From Hahella chejuensis KCTC 2396 (GTDB lineage Bacteria; Pseudomonadota; Gammaproteobacteria; Pseudomonadales; Oleiphilaceae): a DNA stretch of 64,000 nt. Under the pieces are notes generated by a model. That model was not told where the DNA came from and made no database searches. It worked only from the letters and a program-made list of their open reading frames with translations. Where the stretch lies: positions 5,912,581 to 5,976,580 of the forward strand of contig NC_007645.1 in NCBI RefSeq assembly GCF_000012985.1, written 5' to 3'. Positions 60,864 through 64,000 of the stretch are shown piece after piece. Position 1 is the first letter of the stretch, and each line of letters starts with the position of its first letter. Position numbers and translations under genes: made by a program.

Positions 60864-62708
60864 ATGCCCGAATACCGCTCCAGTACCACTACCAAAGGCC
60901 GTAATATGGCTGGGGCTCGCGCTCTTTGGCGCGCCACCGGTATGAAGACCGAAGATTTTTCCAAACCCATTATCGCCGTAGTGAACTCTTTCACTCAGTT
61001 CGTTCCTGGGCATGTTCATTTGAAAGACCTGGGACAACTGGTGTGTCGGGAAATTGAAGCCGCCGGCGGCGTTGCGAAAGAGTTCAACACCATCGCGGTG
61101 GACGACGGCATCGCCATGGGGCATGACGGCATGCTGTACAGCCTGCCTTCCCGGGAAATCATCGCCGACTCTGTGGAATATATGGCTAATGCGCATTGCG
61201 CCGACGCCTTAGTGTGCATCTCCAACTGCGACAAGATCACTCCCGGAATGCTGATGGCGGCGCTACGCCTGAATATTCCAGCTATTTTCGTCTCCGGCGG
61301 CCCGATGGAAGCCGGTAAAACCAAATTGTCCGAGCACAAACTGGACTTAGTGGACGCCATGGTGATTGCGGCGGACTCCAGCGCCTCCGACGAATTGACC
61401 GAAGAATATGAACGTTCCGCTTGCCCGACTTGCGGCTCCTGCTCCGGCATGTTCACGGCGAACTCCATGAACTGTCTGACTGAAGCCATCGGCCTGTCCC
61501 TGCCCGGCAACGGCACCACGCTGGCGACTCACTCTGATCGTGAACAACTATTCCTGACTGCAGCGCGCCGCATCGTCGACTTGACCAAGCGCTACTATCA
61601 AGACGAAGACACTTCCGTATTGCCGCGCTCCATCGCCAGCTTCAAGGCCTTTGAAAACGCCATGACTCTGGACATCGCCATGGGCGGCTCCACTAATACC
61701 ATTCTGCATCTACTGGCGGCGGCTCAGGAAGCCGAGGTGGATTTCAGCATGACCCACATCGACCACCTGTCGCGGAAAGTCGGCCAGTTCTGCAAGGTCG
61801 CCCCCAACACGCCGAAATATCATATCGAAGACGTGCATCGCGCCGGCGGCATCATGGCGATTCTAGGTGAACTGGATCGCGCCGGACTGCTGCATACCGA
61901 CGTCCCCACGGTCCACAGCGACACCATGAAAGACGCATTGGATGCATGGGATGTCATGCGTAATAATGATCCGGAACTGCACAAGTTCTTTAAAGCCGGT
62001 CCGGCTGGCATCCCGACCCAGCAAGCATTTAGCCAGTCCACACGCTGGTCATCGCTGGACCTGGATCGCGAGAACGGTTGTATCCGCAGCGCCGAACACG
62101 CATTTAGTAAAGAAGGCGGTCTGGCGGTGCTGTACGGCAACATCGCCGAAGACGGCTGTATCGTAAAAACCGCGGGCGTCGATGAAAGCATTCTGTTGTT
62201 CAAGGGCAAAGCCAGAATCTTCGAAAGCCAGGACGACGCCGTAAAAGGCATTCTGAACGACCAAGTGAAAGAAGGCGACGTGGTGATCATTCGCTATGAA
62301 GGCCCCAAAGGCGGACCGGGCATGCAGGAAATGCTGTATCCCACCAGCTACCTGAAATCCAAAGGCCTGGGCAAGGCCTGCGCCCTGCTCACCGACGGCC
62401 GTTTCTCCGGCGGCACCTCCGGTCTATCCATCGGCCATTGCTCTCCGGAAGCAGCGGCGGGCGGCGCTATCGGTCTGATTGAGGAAGGCGACGAGATCAT
62501 CATTGATATTCCCAATCGCGGCATCAACGTCAGTCTGACGCCGGAACAGCTCAAAGCGCGTCGTCAGGCGATGGAAGCCAAAGGCGCCGACGCCTGGAAG
62601 CCGGCTCAGCCTCGTCCACGTAAAGTCACCACGGCGCTGAAAGCCTATGCGCTACTGGCGACGTCCGCCGATAAGGGCGCTGTGCGCGATAAAGAGTTAT
62701 TGAAGTAA
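60864..62708 (+). CDS. ilvD: dihydroxy-acid dehydratase
   Basis: Iron-sulfur enzyme of branched-chain amino-acid synthesis, converting 2,3-dihydroxy-acids to 2-keto acids. The 614 residues match the family length. The cluster cysteines lie in [15 protein letters not shown] and [19 protein letters not shown], the carboxylated-lysine region is GDKI-like, and [15 protein letters not shown]-type sequence ([20 protein letters not shown]) marks the C-terminal domain. CGGAGT lies 8 bases before the ATG. An 11-bp hairpin follows the gene. Confidence 0.97.
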   Translation: MPEYRSSTTTKGRNMAGARALWRATGMKTEDFSKPIIAVVNSFTQFVPGHVHLKDLGQLVCREIEAAGGVAKEFNTIAVDDGIAMGHDGMLYSLPSREIIADSVEYMANAHCADALVCISNCDKITPGMLMAALRLNIPAIFVSGGPMEAGKTKLSEHKLDLVDAMVIAADSSASDELTEEYERSACPTCGSCSGMFTANSMNCLTEAIGLSLPGNGTTLATHSDREQLFLTAARRIVDLTKRYYQDEDTSVLPRSIASFKAFENAMTLDIAMGGSTNTILHLLAAAQEAEVDFSMTHIDHLSRKVGQFCKVAPNTPKYHIEDVHRAGGIMAILGELDRAGLLHTDVPTVHSDTMKDALDAWDVMRNNDPELHKFFKAGPAGIPTQQAFSQSTRWSSLDLDRENGCIRSAEHAFSKEGGLAVLYGNIAEDGCIVKTAGVDESILLFKGKARIFESQDDAVKGILNDQVKEGDVVIIRYEGPKGGPGMQEMLYPTSYLKSKGLGKACALLTDGRFSGGTSGLSIGHCSPEAAAGGAIGLIEEGDEIIIDIPNRGINVSLTPEQLKARRQAMEAKGADAWKPAQPRPRKVTTALKAYALLATSADKGAVRDKELLK

Positions 62709-62723
62709 TCTGATATCGCCCTA

Positions 62724-62750
62724 CCAGTGCGGAGCCAGTCTCCGCACTGG
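62724..62750 (+). terminator. ilvD: stem-loop after ilvD, probable terminator
   Basis: CCAGTGCGGAG and CTCCGCACTGG form a perfect 11-bp stem with a 5-base loop 16 bases after the ilvD stop. The following bases (CTTCACATTG) are not a good U-tract, so it may be a processing or stabilising hairpin instead. Confidence 0.6.
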
Positions 62751-62820
62751 CTTCACATTGACGGCGCGTCTAAAACAACTCTGCCTCCCCTCACCAACGC
62801 GTCCTTCATTGCTTAATCTT

Positions 62821-64000
62821 TCAGAACTGTTGCTTCTTGGTTCCCTGCTTGGCTTCCGCCGTCAGAGGATCTTCCGGCCAGGGGTGTTTGGGATAACGGC
62901 CGCGCATGTCTTTACGCACATCCGGATAGCTATTGCGCCAGAAACTGGCTAAATCGCTGGTGACCGCCAGCGGTCTTTGCGAAGGCGATAATAAGTGAAT
63001 CACCACCGGTACTCGCCCACCAGCCACTCGTGGCGTTTCTGTCCAGCCGAACAGCGCCTGCAGTTTGGCGGCAAGCACCGGGCCATTCTCCGCCCGGTAA
63101 TCCAGAGTGACCTTCTGTCCGGTAGGAATCGTCAACACAACCGGCGCCTGGGCGTCGAGAGTGTGTTGCGCAGTGTAGTCAATCAAGGTTTTCAGGGCCG
63201 ACAGCACGTCCAGTTTTTGCAGTCCTGCCCAGTTGGATACGCCATTGAGGAAGGGGCCAAGCCAGTTTTCCAGCTCAGCCAACAGCGCATCATCGCTAAG
63301 GTCAGGCCATGCGTCAGGCTGCTGTTTGCGCATCAGGCCGACGCGCGCGCGCCACTGCCGCGCAGCGTCGCTCCATGGCAGGCTGTCCAGTCCTTTGCGG
63401 CGCACAGCGGTCAGCAGCGCCTCTCTGATCAACTCAGGGCCTACGGCAACTGGCCGCTCTTCCAAAATCAACGCGCCTAACCGTTTGACTCGGCGCGCTA
63501 CTACCGCGCCTCGCTGATCGTCCCAATCCGCCATGTCTTCCGTGACGATATGAGCGCTCAGACCCATTTCAATGTCAGCGGGGTTCAAAGCCGCCGCCAA
63601 AAATATTCGAGACTCCCGCGCCTGCCCATCAAGATCGGCGGCGACCAGCCAAGTCTCCCGACCCAGCGGGTCTTCTTCCGCCAACGCCGCCCCACGTCCA
63701 TTGCTGAGCTGATAACGGGGACTGGAGCCTTGGCGCCGCCGGGCGATGCGATCTGGATAAGCGAACGCCAGTAAACGGCCGGCGGCCTCAAGCCCCAGGT
63801 CATCCCTGGCATTTCCATTGACCAGTTTGCGCGTATCCTGGCGTACGCTTTCCAAGCGCCGGCGATCCAACTTGGCGCCTTTGTACTCCCCACGCAGGGC
63901 TCGCACTCGCTGCTGCAGGTCCGCGCCGACATCGCGCCCCAGCAAATCCCGCTCTCCCAGCAGCGCTGCGACTTCCGCCGCAAGCACCGGCGCGCCTATC
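62821..64000 (-). CDS. hrpB: ATP-dependent helicase HrpB, C-terminal part
   Basis: C-terminal 390 or so residues of a DEAH-box RNA helicase. The minus-strand frame is open to the window edge (it continues upstream of the GTG at 63987), so the start and the helicase core are outside. What is visible is the HrpB-specific C-terminal domain, with LLAFAYPDRIARRR, the segment PVVIHLLSPSQRPLAVTSDLASFW and the diagnostic ending YPKHPWPEDP. It converges on ilvD. The biological role of HrpB is poorly defined in most bacteria. Confidence 0.9.
   Translation of the reverse strand, partial: IGAPVLAAEVAALLGERDLLGRDVGADLQQRVRALRGEYKGAKLDRRRLESVRQDTRKLVNGNARDDLGLEAAGRLLAFAYPDRIARRRQGSSPRYQLSNGRGAALAEEDPLGRETWLVAADLDGQARESRIFLAAALNPADIEMGLSAHIVTEDMADWDDQRGAVVARRVKRLGALILEERPVAVGPELIREALLTAVRRKGLDSLPWSDAARQWRARVGLMRKQQPDAWPDLSDDALLAELENWLGPFLNGVSNWAGLQKLDVLSALKTLIDYTAQHTLDAQAPVVLTIPTGQKVTLDYRAENGPVLAAKLQALFGWTETPRVAGGRVPVVIHLLSPSQRPLAVTSDLASFWRNSYPDVRKDMRGRYPKHPWPEDPLTAEAKQGTKKQQF

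Noticed and set aside
1-64000. CRISPR arrays, tRNA or rRNA genes, insertion sequences, prophage
   Set aside because: No regularly spaced repeats, cloverleaf-like sequence, transposase or phage structural gene was recognised on either strand.

Overview
The window looks like chromosome of a free-living, moderately GC-rich marine gammaproteobacterium of the Oceanospirillales/Pseudomonadales type; a Hahella-like genome is my best guess from gene content and order, not from a database match. Evidence: the conserved proA-nadD-rsfS-rlmH-mrdA-rodA-mltB-rlpA-dacA-ybeD-lipB-lipA cell-wall/lipoate run, a Pseudomonas-like nitrate-assimilation locus (transporter, PP2C/kinase, nirBD, nitrate reductase), a glcDEF operon, an aapJQMP amino-acid importer and a PilGHIJ/ChpA-type chemosensory cluster. 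No rRNA, tRNA, CRISPR array, insertion sequence or prophage was seen.

Layout. 1-9.2 kb: the 5' part of mpl, a PPi-type phosphofructokinase, a TetR regulator divergent from a DUF2214 membrane protein with two palindromes between them, an Lrp-type regulator divergent from a YjeH-type amino-acid exporter, and the glcDEF operon. 9.2-15 kb: aapJQMP with a GNAT acetyltransferase and a PhzF-family protein attached downstream. 15-16.7 kb: an AT-rich insertion holding a candidate nuclease-toxin/immunity pair. 16.7-27.3 kb: a GDSL lipoprotein esterase, a PP2C-kinase fusion, the nitrate transporter and, divergently, nirB-nirD-nasC. 27.3-30.6 kb: a YaeR-like VOC protein, an orphan solute-binding protein and a lipoprotein alkaline phosphatase. 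31-40.9 kb: an eight-gene chemosensory operon with its own periplasmic ligand-binding protein. 40.9-54 kb: an ABC1 kinase, then the lipoate/cell-wall/proA run, all on the minus strand. 54-64 kb: two coupled membrane proteins with degenerate GGDEF domains, a DedA-PAP2 fusion, a Lon-substrate-domain protein, a K+ channel, a cNMP-binding/HDOD protein, ilvD and the 3' part of hrpB.

How it fits together. Nitrogen acquisition is the main theme of the first half. I see sigma-54-type -24/-12 elements (GG-N10-GC or one mismatch) upstream of aapJ, nirB and, reading the other way, the nitrate transporter, each with GCACC(A) half-sites resembling NtrC targets upstream. Amino-acid uptake and nitrate assimilation are therefore probably co-regulated by nitrogen status. 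The second half is signalling and envelope: the chemosensory operon has a consensus-like sigma-70 promoter, a 5' hairpin and a strong terminator, and lacks local cheR/cheB.

The items most deserving a second look are the chemosensory operon with an embedded type-I-fold binding protein, the AT-rich toxin/immunity cassette, the tandem degenerate GGDEF pair and the shared nitrate-locus control region.
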